Of a DNA stretch of 64,000 nt, positions 9,100 to 16,429 are shown piece by piece. The notes beneath the pieces were generated by a model. It ran no database searches. It was not told the DNA's origin and worked only from the letters and a program-made list of their open reading frames with translations. Position numbers and translations under genes: made by a program. The stretch covers positions 6,820,001 to 6,884,000 of the forward strand of contig NZ_CP108677.1 of the NCBI RefSeq assembly GCF_035994945.1, given 5' to 3'. Origin of the DNA: Streptomyces sp. NBC_01216 (GTDB taxonomy: Bacteria > Actinomycetota > Actinomycetes > Streptomycetales > Streptomycetaceae). Within the stretch, counting starts at the first letter, position 1; each line of letters begins with the position of its first letter.

Positions 9100-10175
9100 G
9101 CGTGAGCTCGCCCGAGTCGCTGACCACGACGCAGCTGGCCGAGGCGTACTACGCGGCGCTCGCCGGGGTATCGCGGCGGGCCGCGGACCGGGTCCAGGCC
9201 CTGTGGCGCGAGCTCGACCGCCGGAACCTGACCGGCTCCTGGGACCAGCTCGTCGGACCGCGCGTGCTCGAGACCGTGACGGCCGGGCAGGCCGCAGCCG
9301 CCGCACTCGCCGACCCCTACCTGGACGCGGCCGTCGCCGCCGGCGGCGGCCCGGCGGCGGAGGCCGCCCCCCGGGTCCGCCCGGGCGGGTACGCCGGATA
9401 CGCGGCGGACGGCCGGGCGCTCGACTCCCTCCTATACCTGCCGGTCATCACCACCAAGCAGGCGGTGGCAGCCGGGGCCGACGACGTCGAGGCGATGATG
9501 CGCGGCCTCAACCAGCTGCTCCGCATCGCCGCCTCGGAGGTGACGAACGCCGGCCGGACGGCGGCCGGCGCCGGGATCGCCGGGCGGCGCACCATCTCCG
9601 GCTACATCCGCGTCGCGACCGCCCCGTGCTGCGCCCGCTGCGCGATCCTGTCTGGGAAGGAGTTCGGCTGGAACGCCGGATTCCAGCGGCATCCGCGGTG
9701 CGACTGCATCCACGTGCCCGCAACGCTGATCGCCCGCTCCAGCCTGCGCCGGGGCTCCCTCGACCGCTCCGAGTTCGCGCCGACCGTCGGCCGGGGCGGG
9801 CCGCGCGGCTTCGTCGACCCCGACGTCTACTTCCGGTCGCTGTCCCGCCGGGAGCAGGACCGGATCTTCACCGCCGCCGGCGCCCGGGCGATCCGGGACG
9901 GCGCCGCCATCACCTCGGTCGTCAACGCCCGACGCGGCATGACCACCGCTACGGCGTACCGGCGACAACTGCGCGCCACCCGCGAGGGCGTCACCCGCCG
10001 CGGCGCCTACTACCGGTCGGAGCGCGCCCGGGCCATCGCCCGCGGCCAGGTCCCCGCCAGCGGCCGGGGCTTCCAACTCCGCTCCCCCCGTCTCCTGCCT
10101 GAGGAGATCTACAAGCTCGCCGAGTCCCGCGATGAGGCCATCGCGATGCTCCGGCGATTCGGCTACCTCGACTGA
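9096..10175 (+). CDS. Minor head protein, MuF / VG15 type
   Basis: This encodes 359 residues and is coupled to the portal gene by an ATGA overlap. The N-terminal half is helical. A cysteine and histidine cluster at about residues 171-205 (CCARCAILSGKEFGWN, then CDCIHVP) matches the metal-binding core typical of MuF-type proteins. The C-terminal half is basic. These proteins sit inside the head near the portal and can be ejected with the DNA. Annotation pipelines sometimes call them capsid maturation proteases; no protease signature is visible here. Confidence 0.8.
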   Translation: MSVSSPESLTTTQLAEAYYAALAGVSRRAADRVQALWRELDRRNLTGSWDQLVGPRVLETVTAGQAAAAALADPYLDAAVAAGGGPAAEAAPRVRPGGYAGYAADGRALDSLLYLPVITTKQAVAAGADDVEAMMRGLNQLLRIAASEVTNAGRTAAGAGIAGRRTISGYIRVATAPCCARCAILSGKEFGWNAGFQRHPRCDCIHVPATLIARSSLRRGSLDRSEFAPTVGRGGPRGFVDPDVYFRSLSRREQDRIFTAAGARAIRDGAAITSVVNARRGMTTATAYRRQLRATREGVTRRGAYYRSERARAIARGQVPASGRGFQLRSPRLLPEEIYKLAESRDEAIAMLRRFGYLD

Positions 10176-10245
10176 GGCAGCCGCCGTTCACCGGCCGTGC
10201 GCGACGCCCGGCCGTTCCCTGATCCCGCGACGGGAGACACACCGC

Positions 10246-10938
10246 ATGAAGCTCCACAACCGCTGGCTGTCCGCTGCCCGGGGCACGGACTGGTTCAGCC
10301 TGTCCCGCCACGACGACCCCGATCCGGCCGCCCCGCCTGGCGGCGGAGACCCCGACCCGGCGCCGGATCCGTCCGGCGGCGGAGACCCGGACCCGGACCC
10401 TTCCGGAGACGACCCGCTCGGCGACGCCGGGAAGCGCGCGCTCCAGAAGGAGCGTGAGGCGAAGGCCGCAGCGAAGAAGCTGGCCCAGGCCGAGAAGAAG
10501 CGCGCGGACGACCTCGCCCGCAAGGTGGCCGAGTTCGAGGACCGCGACAAGTCCGAGCTGGAGAAGGCGACGACCGCCGCCGAAGCCGCCGCGAAGCGCG
10601 CCGAGGCCGCCACGAAGCGCGCCGTGCGCGCCGAGGTGAAGGCCGCCGCGGCCGAGTTCGCCGACCCGGACGACGCCGTCGCCTTCCTCGACCTGTCCGC
10701 CTACACCGACACGGACGGCGAGATCGACACCGAGCAGATCACCGCCGACCTGGCCGACCTCCTCGAGCGCAAGCCCCACCTGAAGAGGCAGGCCCCGGCA
10801 CCGCAGCAGCCGAAGCAGCCGAAGCCCGACCCGTCGCAGGGGCCGCGCACCGACCCGCCGCCGGTCGACTACCGCACGGCGTCCCGCGAGGACTTCACGA
10901 AGGAGCTCGCGAAGTACGGGGTCAGGCTCCGCTCGTGA
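10246..10938 (+). CDS. Capsid scaffolding protein
   Basis: The protein is 230 residues from ATG 10246, with CGGGAG upstream. It has a low-complexity segment rich in Asp, Pro and Gly (about 24-65), a long charged coiled coil rich in Ala, Lys and Glu (about 65-135) and a proline-rich end, the usual build of a scaffold located just before the capsid gene. Its first 23 residues form a separate basic-hydrophobic leader ending WFSLSRHD (16-23). The capsid protein has the same pattern, WFQLGRHD, at 14-21. That shared leader is a candidate processing signal. The gene overlaps the Prp-like gene by GTGA. Confidence 0.8.
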   Translation: MKLHNRWLSAARGTDWFSLSRHDDPDPAAPPGGGDPDPAPDPSGGGDPDPDPSGDDPLGDAGKRALQKEREAKAAAKKLAQAEKKRADDLARKVAEFEDRDKSELEKATTAAEAAAKRAEAATKRAVRAEVKAAAAEFADPDDAVAFLDLSAYTDTDGEIDTEQITADLADLLERKPHLKRQAPAPQQPKQPKPDPSQGPRTDPPPVDYRTASREDFTKELAKYGVRLRS

Positions 10939-11123
10939 TCCGAGTCCGCGCCCGCCTGGGCGACGGCCGCACCTCGATCGAGGTGCACGGCCACGAGGAG
11001 CACGCCGAGCAGGGGCGGGTCTGCGCGGCGGTGACCGCCATCACCCACACCGCGCTGCTGGGCCTGGAGCAGATCGCCCTTCAGCACCCGGACCTCGTGT
11101 CCGTCGAGATCACACAGGAGTAG
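10935..11123 (+). CDS. Minimal Prp-like cysteine protease, candidate prohead protease
   Basis: The 62-residue product shows the core of the Prp family, the cysteine proteases that trim ribosomal protein L27 in Firmicutes. After a beta strand it has GHEEHAEQG with the catalytic-type histidine at 20. This is followed by VCAAV with the nucleophile-type cysteine at 30, a helix, and a last beta strand (VSVEIT). Typical Prp proteins have about 105-110 residues, so this one lacks the final helices and has two residues fewer between His and Cys. Its place between scaffold and capsid, coupled to scaffold by GTGA, suggests it cleaves those two proteins. In phage 80alpha a host Prp does this job. The family call is fairly good; activity is inference. 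Confidence 0.6.
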   Translation: MIRVRARLGDGRTSIEVHGHEEHAEQGRVCAAVTAITHTALLGLEQIALQHPDLVSVEITQE

Positions 11124-11125
11124 AA

Positions 11126-12457
11126 ATGATCACCAAGACCGTCGCCCGCGCCCGCGCGCGGGCTTGGTTCCAGCTCGGCCGTCACGACGTCCGGTCGACC
11201 CTCCCCGCCGCCATCCAGGCGATCATGCAGGACGGCATGCTGGAGCGGATGTTCCACGAGTCGCTGCTGCCCGAGCTGCTCTTCCCGCAGATCGCGGAGG
11301 TCGAGGCGTGGCAGGCCGGCCTGGGCGACACGCGCATCATGACCCGCAACGGGCTCATGACCCCCGACCCGACGCCGACGACCGGCTCGGACCCGTCCAC
11401 CGGCTCCTACGACGTCGAGCAGTGGACCGTGACGATGGACCAGTACGGCAAGTCCGTCGACACGAACATGCTCCAGTCGCGCATGACGCTGGCGTCGAAG
11501 TACCTCAACGACATCTCGCGCCTGGGCATCCAGGCCGGTCAGACGCTGAACCGGCTGGCCCGCAACAAGCTCTACGCCGGGTACGCCGGCGGGCGGACGT
11601 GGTGCACCACCACCGCCACTTCCGACTCCACGATCATCGTCGCGTCCACGGACGGGTTCACCCACGTCCTCGTCGACGGCGTGCCGACCGCGGTCTCCGC
11701 GTCGAACCCGCTGACCGTCACCATCGACGGCGTCGCCAACACCGTGACCGGCGTCGACACGGGCACCAACACCCTCACCCTGGGCACCGGCCGCGCCGAC
11801 ACCGCCGGTGACGCGGTCGTCTCCGCGCAGGCCCCGTATTCGGTGCGCGCCGGCACCTCCAACGACACGGCGTTCGACCTCGCGGGGGGCGACATCATCA
11901 CCTTCGCCGACTTCCGGGCCGCGGTCACACGCCTGCGCCGCATGAACGTGCCGGCGGCCGAGGGCGGCAACTTCATCGCCCACATCGACCCGGTCACCGA
12001 GTCGCAGCTGTTCGACGACACCGAGTTCCAGGCCCTCTACCGCGGCCGCGCCGACTCGCCCACCTACCAGGACCTGGCGCTCGGCACGTTCGGCGGCCTG
12101 ACCTGGGTCCGCAACAACGAGGTCCCGGAGCTCGCCTCCGGGGTCGACGGCCTGAGCACGACCGTGCACCGGCCGGTCGTCGTCGGCGCCGGTGCGCTCG
12201 TCGCGGCGCCTTTCGCGGACATCGGCGGATTCCTGCGGGAGACCGGCGTGGCCGACGTCCCGGACATCTCCATGGTCAACGTCGCCCCGGGTGCGGACGT
12301 CGCGCTCATCGTCCGCCCGCCGCAGGACCGGCTGCAGCAGGTCGTCTCCACGACCTGGTCGTGGGTCGGCGACTACGGCGTGCCGTCCGACAGCCTGGCG
12401 AACGGCGACCCGGCCATGTTCAAGCGCGCGGTCGTGCTGGAGCACTCCGCCAGCTGA
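11126..12457 (+). CDS. Major capsid protein, HK97 fold with inserted domain
   Basis: The product has 443 residues, starting 2 bases after the Prp-like gene with AGGAG just upstream. A basic N-terminal leader (1-21) ends WFQLGRHD. A long helix and the extended-loop region follow (about 25-140). An inserted Ig-like or I-domain-like segment rich in Thr, Ser, Val and Gly lies at about 165-240. The peripheral and axial domains follow (about 245-443), with EGGNFIAHIDP and TFGGLTWVRNNEV being typical HK97-type segments. It builds the icosahedral shell. Confidence 0.88.
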   Translation: MITKTVARARARAWFQLGRHDVRSTLPAAIQAIMQDGMLERMFHESLLPELLFPQIAEVEAWQAGLGDTRIMTRNGLMTPDPTPTTGSDPSTGSYDVEQWTVTMDQYGKSVDTNMLQSRMTLASKYLNDISRLGIQAGQTLNRLARNKLYAGYAGGRTWCTTTATSDSTIIVASTDGFTHVLVDGVPTAVSASNPLTVTIDGVANTVTGVDTGTNTLTLGTGRADTAGDAVVSAQAPYSVRAGTSNDTAFDLAGGDIITFADFRAAVTRLRRMNVPAAEGGNFIAHIDPVTESQLFDDTEFQALYRGRADSPTYQDLALGTFGGLTWVRNNEVPELASGVDGLSTTVHRPVVVGAGALVAAPFADIGGFLRETGVADVPDISMVNVAPGADVALIVRPPQDRLQQVVSTTWSWVGDYGVPSDSLANGDPAMFKRAVVLEHSAS

Positions 12458-12510
12458 CCGCACGCCCCGCCCGGGCCCGACCCGGGCGGGGCCACAGGAA
12501 GGAGGGTCTC

Positions 12511-12861
12511 GTGCGCGTCCGCGTCAGCGAGAACATCAAGATCTTTCATGGCCACCGGTCCGTGCGGCTCGCCGCCGGCCAGGAGGTCACCGGCGAACTT
12601 GCCGCGCTGCTCCTCGAGCGCGCCCCCGGCAAGGTCACCGACCTCACCCCCGCTCACGGCCCGGCGGAGGGGACCGGACCGGACGGCGGCGGCCCGGAAG
12701 GGCCGGAGGGCCTGGACATCGAGGCGTCCGTGGCCGCGGTCGTCGGCTGGGTCGGCGACGACCCGGAGCGCGCCGCCGAGGCCCTGGCGGCCGAGCAGGC
12801 CAAGGACTCGCCGCGCTCCACGCTCGTCAAGCAGCTCACGGCCGTCGTGGGCGAGGCGTGA
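12511..12861 (+). CDS. Small phage head or connector-region protein, unknown function
   Basis: This encodes 116 residues from GTG 12511, with GGAAGGAGG at 12497-12505. The first 40 residues are beta-like and resemble a small barrel (VRVSENIKIFHGHRSVRLAAG). A linker rich in Gly, Pro and Glu follows, then a helical C-terminal half with WVGDDPERAAEALAAEQ. It lies between capsid and head-tail connector genes, where capsid-accessory or neck proteins are usual. The family is not recognised. Confidence 0.6.
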   Translation: MRVRVSENIKIFHGHRSVRLAAGQEVTGELAALLLERAPGKVTDLTPAHGPAEGTGPDGGGPEGPEGLDIEASVAAVVGWVGDDPERAAEALAAEQAKDSPRSTLVKQLTAVVGEA

Positions 12862-12873
12862 GGGGAGGCCGCC

Positions 12874-13509
12874 GTGGCTGATCTTCCCCCGCTGGCGACG
12901 GCGGCCGACCTTGAGACCGCCATGCAGCGTGAGTCGGGCAGCATCTCCACTGCGGCCCTGGACCTCGCGCTGCGGCGGGCCTCGGCCCGCGTCCGCTCCT
13001 TCACCCGCCAGGACCTCACCCTCGTCGAGCACGAGACCGTGGTCCTCGGCGGTGGCGGCCGGGTGCTGGCCCTGCCGCAGCGGCCCCTGGTCGTCGACGA
13101 CGACCACCCACTGACCGTCGTCGAGCTCGCCGACCCGGGCGGCGTCGAGGTCACCGCGGTGGAGGACGTCGACTACACGCGGCTCGGCAGCGAACTGACC
13201 CGCGCCTACCCCTACTACGCGCCCACTCGGACGATGGGCTGGCCCTGGACGCGGCGAGGGGTGTGGGCGCCGCGCGTGCGGGTCACCTACTCGCACGGCG
13301 AGGCGGACGTCCCGGACGACATCGTCGACATCGTCCTGGAGCTGGCGTCCATGAACCTGGCCAACCCGGAGAACCTGCGCTCCGTCAGCATCGACGACTA
13401 TGCGCGGACGTTCGCATCGGAGACCATCGGCAACGCCCGCCTCACCCCCGGGCACCGGGCCGACCTGCGCCCCTACCGGCGCACCGCGTTCTCGGTGGTC
13501 CTGTCGTGA
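12874..13509 (+). CDS. Head-tail connector (adaptor) protein
   Basis: The 211-residue protein starts LPPLATAADLETAM with a helical bundle (about 1-60), has a beta hairpin region in the middle (HETVVLGGGGRVLALPQRPL) and ends with another helical segment (DIVDIVLELASMNLANPENLRS). This is the build of gp6/gp15-type adaptors that sit under the portal ring. It is followed by the head-closure gene with a GTGA overlap. Confidence 0.7.
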   Translation: MADLPPLATAADLETAMQRESGSISTAALDLALRRASARVRSFTRQDLTLVEHETVVLGGGGRVLALPQRPLVVDDDHPLTVVELADPGGVEVTAVEDVDYTRLGSELTRAYPYYAPTRTMGWPWTRRGVWAPRVRVTYSHGEADVPDDIVDIVLELASMNLANPENLRSVSIDDYARTFASETIGNARLTPGHRADLRPYRRTAFSVVLS

Positions 13510-13922
13510 CCGCGCTGGACGAGGCGCTCGCGGCGGGCCGCCGGGAGGCAGAGGCCCTGATGCGGGAGACGATCACGATCTTCCGGCCGGGCCCCGACAT
13601 CTTCGACCGGACGACGGGACTGAGCGTCCCCGGCCCGCCGGTCGTCGTCTTCTACACCGGCGCGGCCCGGGTGAAGCCGGCGCAGCTCGCCGACAGCGAG
13701 GTCCAGGCCGGGGAGCGGGAGGTCGTGCTCCGCCAGTACCGGGTCACCCTGCCTTTCGCGACCGAGCTGCCCGCGTCGGGGGAGCGGCCGAGGGCAGGCG
13801 ATGTCGTCGACGTGGCCGCTTCGCCGGACCCGCGGCTTGCCGGGCTGCGGCTGTGGGTGACCGGCGTCCACTACGGCAGCACCGCCACGGCGTGGCGGAT
13901 CATCACGGAGGAACGCTCGTGA
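13506..13922 (+). CDS. Head-closure protein, DUF6093-like
   Basis: The gene gives 138 residues and overlaps both neighbours by GTGA. After an N-terminal helix it has a beta barrel: ETITIFRPG, VVVFYTGAARVKP, REVVLRQYRVTLPF, GDVVDVAASPDPRLAGLRLWVTGVHYG. This pattern is common in actinophage head-closure or stopper proteins that plug the neck after packaging. The family name is from memory of similar proteins in this position. Confidence 0.65.
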   Translation: MTALDEALAAGRREAEALMRETITIFRPGPDIFDRTTGLSVPGPPVVVFYTGAARVKPAQLADSEVQAGEREVVLRQYRVTLPFATELPASGERPRAGDVVDVAASPDPRLAGLRLWVTGVHYGSTATAWRIITEERS

Positions 13923-14308
13923 TCAACGCGAACACGCGTCAGCTCGACGCCCTCGCGGGGGTGCTCCGCGGCAACGCCGTCCGGGCGCAGGCGCAGGTGC
14001 AGGCGGTGGTCGAGCGGGGCGCGCTGAACGTCAAGAACGGCTGGCGCGGGAACGCGTGGGCCTCGGCCGGACGGCATGCGCGGCTGTACCCGTCGAGCAT
14101 CAGCTACGACATGCGTCCGCACCCGGGCGGCGCGGCGGCGGAGATCGGGCCGGACAAGTCCCGCCCTCAGGGCCCGCTGGGCAACCTGCTGGAATTCGGG
14201 TCGTCGAAGAATCCGCCGCACAACGATGGCGGCCGGGCTTTGGCGGCGGAGGCCGCAGCTTTCACGGCCCATGTGGCGGCCATCGCGGCGCAGATGGGCC
14301 GCGGATGA
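13919..14308 (+). CDS. Tail-completion / neck protein, HK97 gp10-like
   Basis: This encodes 129 residues from GTG 13919 in a GTGA overlap. It is a small basic protein with an N-terminal helix (AVRAQAQVQAVVERGALNVKNGW), a central beta region (SSISYDMRP) and a late LLEFGSSKNPPHN segment. A glycine- and proline-rich loop of that kind near EFG is typical of gp10-like tail-completion proteins. These join the neck to the tail tube. Confidence 0.65.
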   Translation: MINANTRQLDALAGVLRGNAVRAQAQVQAVVERGALNVKNGWRGNAWASAGRHARLYPSSISYDMRPHPGGAAAEIGPDKSRPQGPLGNLLEFGSSKNPPHNDGGRALAAEAAAFTAHVAAIAAQMGRG

Positions 14309-14706
14309 GTGCCCCGAGCGTGCTGGACCACCGGGACGCGATCGTGGCGGCGCTGGAGGCCGTGGACTTGACGGTCGGTACCGGCGGCGCGCCCGATCCT
14401 CTGCCCGCTACCGGGATGTACGCGGTGGTGTACATGTCGCCGGGCCGGTCGGTGTCGGAGTCTCTCGCCGACCAGCGCACGTCCTTCGACGGGCTGTTTC
14501 AGGTGACGGCGGTCGGCCCGAGGGAGGAGCAGTGCCTGTGGGTGGCCGACAAGGTCCGCTCGGCGCTGCACGGCGGCGTGACGGTCGCCGGACGCAGCGC
14601 GTGGCGGCCCGAGGAGATCGGCGGGCCGCCCGTCATCCGCGACGACGACGTCACCCCGCCCGTCTTCTTCGCCCCCATCCAGTACATGATCCGCTCCCTC
14701 GCGTAG
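14305..14706 (+). CDS. Tail terminator-type protein
   Basis: The product has 133 residues and an ATGA overlap with the gene before it. It begins with a helix (VLDHRDAIVAALEA) and has alternating beta strands afterwards (YAVVYMSPG, DGLFQVTAVG, IQYMIRSLA), as in tail terminator proteins that stop tail-tube growth. Position between neck and tail-tube genes supports the role. Sequence alone would not be decisive. Confidence 0.6.
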   Translation: MSAPSVLDHRDAIVAALEAVDLTVGTGGAPDPLPATGMYAVVYMSPGRSVSESLADQRTSFDGLFQVTAVGPREEQCLWVADKVRSALHGGVTVAGRSAWRPEEIGGPPVIRDDDVTPPVFFAPIQYMIRSLA

Positions 14707-14717
14707 GAGGTCCCACT

Positions 14718-15047
14718 GTGGCCACCCTGACTGTCCAGACCATCCCCGCCGGCGGGCTCAGCCCCGTCTACAGTGCCGCGGCCGGCGGCGGCGACCAGCT
14801 CAAGCCCGGCAAGACCACGTTCCTGCACGTCGTCAACGGTGACGCGTCGCCGATCACAGTGACGGTCGCGACGCCCGGCACCGTCGGTGGTCTCGCCATC
14901 GCCGACCGGGCGGTGCCCGTCGGTGCGTCCGACGAGCAGATGATCCCGATCCCCGCCGACCTGTACGGCGACCCTGCGGACTCGGGTCTCGCGTCGGTGT
15001 CGTACTCGGCTGTCACCAGCGTGACCGTCGCCGCCCTGCGTATCTGA
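14718..15047 (+). CDS. Small beta-rich structural protein, unknown
   Basis: The product has 109 residues from GTG 14718, with GGAGG just upstream. It is almost entirely beta-prone and rich in Thr, Val, Gly and Ser (LTVQTIPAGG, TFLHVVNGD, ITVTVATPG, SVTVAALRI), like a jelly-roll or Ig-type decoration domain. It is the last gene before an internal terminator, separate from the tail-tube unit. It may decorate the head or tail. Confidence 0.6.
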   Translation: MATLTVQTIPAGGLSPVYSAAAGGGDQLKPGKTTFLHVVNGDASPITVTVATPGTVGGLAIADRAVPVGASDEQMIPIPADLYGDPADSGLASVSYSAVTSVTVAALRI

Positions 15048-15075
15048 CCCAGCCCGCTCCACCCCTTGTTGCCCG

Positions 15076-15100
15076 GCCCCGCCCTTGACGGGGCTTTTTT
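15076..15100 (+). terminator. Rho-independent terminator inside the late operon
   Basis: GCCCCG at 15,076-15,081 pairs with CGGGGC at 15,089-15,094 across a 7-base loop, and six T residues follow directly. Perfect T-runs are rare in this GC-rich DNA, so the signal is strong. It lies between the decoration-like gene and the major tail protein gene and could attenuate transcription into the tail genes. Confidence 0.8.
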
Positions 15101-15123
15101 CATGCCCCGAAGGAGGCACTGCC

Positions 15124-15606
15124 GTGTCTGATGTGATCAACGACGGCAAGACCCGGGTCGCCTGGGTCACCAGCATCGCCGACATCTCCGCGCCGACCGT
15201 TGCCGAGCTGAACGCGGGCGACGATTTCACCGAGCGCATCACCCCCGACGGCCTGAACATCCCCGCCGAGACCGCCAATGTCGACAACTCCAGCCTGGCG
15301 TCGACGTTCACGACCAACCGCGTCGGCCGACGCGGTTTCTCCCCCGAGGTGACGTTCAAGCGGGGCGACAACCCGACCGACGACCTGCCGTGGACGACGC
15401 TCACCTACCAGACCGTCGGCTACCTCGTCGTGCGCCGCATCCTGCCCTACACCACCGCCTGGGCCGCGGACCAGGACGTCGAGGTCTACCCGGTGGAGGC
15501 CGGCGAGCGGAACACGATCCCCCCGGCGCCGAACGAAGTCGCGAAGTTCACATCGATGCTGATGCTGCGTGAGGAGCCGGACACCTCCGCGGTGGTGGCC
15601 GCCTGA
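15124..15606 (+). CDS. Major tail (tube) protein
   Basis: The gene encodes 160 residues from GTG 15124, with AAGGAGG upstream. The sequence is beta-rich, with TRVAWVTSIADIS, VDNSSLASTFTTNRVGRRG and WTTLTYQTVGYLVVRR, and ends in a Thr/Pro-rich segment. Its place between the terminator gene and the chaperone pair is the standard place for the tail-tube subunit, which stacks in hexamers to form the siphovirus tail. It overlaps the next gene by one base. Confidence 0.78.
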   Translation: MSDVINDGKTRVAWVTSIADISAPTVAELNAGDDFTERITPDGLNIPAETANVDNSSLASTFTTNRVGRRGFSPEVTFKRGDNPTDDLPWTTLTYQTVGYLVVRRILPYTTAWAADQDVEVYPVEAGERNTIPPAPNEVAKFTSMLMLREEPDTSAVVAA

Positions 15607-16121
15607 TGCCCGACATCGAGGACATCCTCAAGCGGGCACGGCCGCGCGAGCACACGGTGCGCGTCTGCATCGCCGGGGACGTGGCGGCCGAGGTCGACCG
15701 CCTGGAGGCCGAGCTCGCCTCGCTGTCCGACTGGAAGCCGGGCAGCATGGCCGATCAGCACCCGGGGATCGAGCTGGCCGAGCGGATCTCGGCGGCCCGG
15801 GAGCAGATGCGGGCCGCCGAGGTTTCGTTCACTTTCCGCGCCCTGGGGCGCCTGGAATGGTCCGATCTGGTCGCCCAGCACCCGGGGCAGACGGCTGATG
15901 AGGCGTGGGACTCGAAGACGCTGCCGCTGGCCCTCGTCTCAGCCTGCGCCATCGACCCCGTCATGACACCGGAGCAGGTCGACGACCTGTTCGAGACGCT
16001 CAACGAGGCGCAGCGTCAGCAGCTCATCGAGGCCGCGTGGCAGGTCAACGGGGAGGGCACCTCTATCCCTTTCTCGCTGCACGCCTCCGCGATCCTCGCC
16101 TCCCGCACCGACGGGAAGTAG
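15606..16121 (+). CDS. Tail assembly chaperone, short (G-type) product
   Basis: This encodes 171 residues and is mostly helical and acidic (VAAEVDRLEAELASL, AERISAAREQMRAAEVSFTFRALGRLEW, EQVDDLFETLNEAQRQQLIEAAW). It precedes the tape measure gene, as tail assembly chaperones do. Near its end the bases 16,067-16,073 read C CCT TTC in frame, a canonical X XXY YYZ slippery heptamer. A -1 slip there would enter the frame of the next feature and make a longer G-T fusion, the known arrangement in lambda-like phages. Confidence 0.8.
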   Translation: MPDIEDILKRARPREHTVRVCIAGDVAAEVDRLEAELASLSDWKPGSMADQHPGIELAERISAAREQMRAAEVSFTFRALGRLEWSDLVAQHPGQTADEAWDSKTLPLALVSACAIDPVMTPEQVDDLFETLNEAQRQQLIEAAWQVNGEGTSIPFSLHASAILASRTDGK

Positions 16122-16426
16122 AGACCGCGCGGGCGTGGGGAGTCCCGCGTTCGATTTTCCTGGGTCGCCCGTGGCCGCAGCCGGGTGAGCCGCTATGGCT
16201 CGACGACGACCGGGGCTGGGCCCTCGCGCTCCAGCAGGTCGAGACAGAGCGGTGCCCGGACTGCGGCCAGGACTGGGCCGCGGCCACCGACCCACAGAGC
16301 GAGGGCGCCTGGCGCGGCCAGGTGATCAGGTGCCACGCCTGTGCAGCCGCGTCCACGGCCATCGGCAGCTTCGAGAAAGCGGGCGGCGACACCCGCGGTC
16401 TCCACGTCCACGTCACCAGGGGGTGA
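16073..16426 (+). CDS. Tail assembly chaperone, frameshift (T-type) extension
   Basis: The -1 frame relative to the upstream gene is open to 16,426 and codes for 117 residues after the slip. It contains SIFLGRPWPQPGEPLWLDDDR and a zinc-type cysteine set (CPDCG...CHAC). No start codon with a ribosome-binding site lies near the beginning of this region; the fusion would have about 273 residues. This segment resembles the C-terminal extensions of actinophage tail assembly chaperones. The frame is certainly coding; the exact slip point is inferred from the CCCTTTC heptamer. Confidence 0.72.
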   Translation, partial: LAARLRDPRLPHRREVETARAWGVPRSIFLGRPWPQPGEPLWLDDDRGWALALQQVETERCPDCGQDWAAATDPQSEGAWRGQVIRCHACAAASTAIGSFEKAGGDTRGLHVHVTRG

Positions 16427-16429
16427 GTC

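Noticed and set aside
16112..16121. CGGGAAG before the G-type chaperone stop as a slippery site
   Set aside because: Re-pairing after a -1 slip would be poor. CCCTTTC 40 bases upstream fits the canonical pattern exactly.
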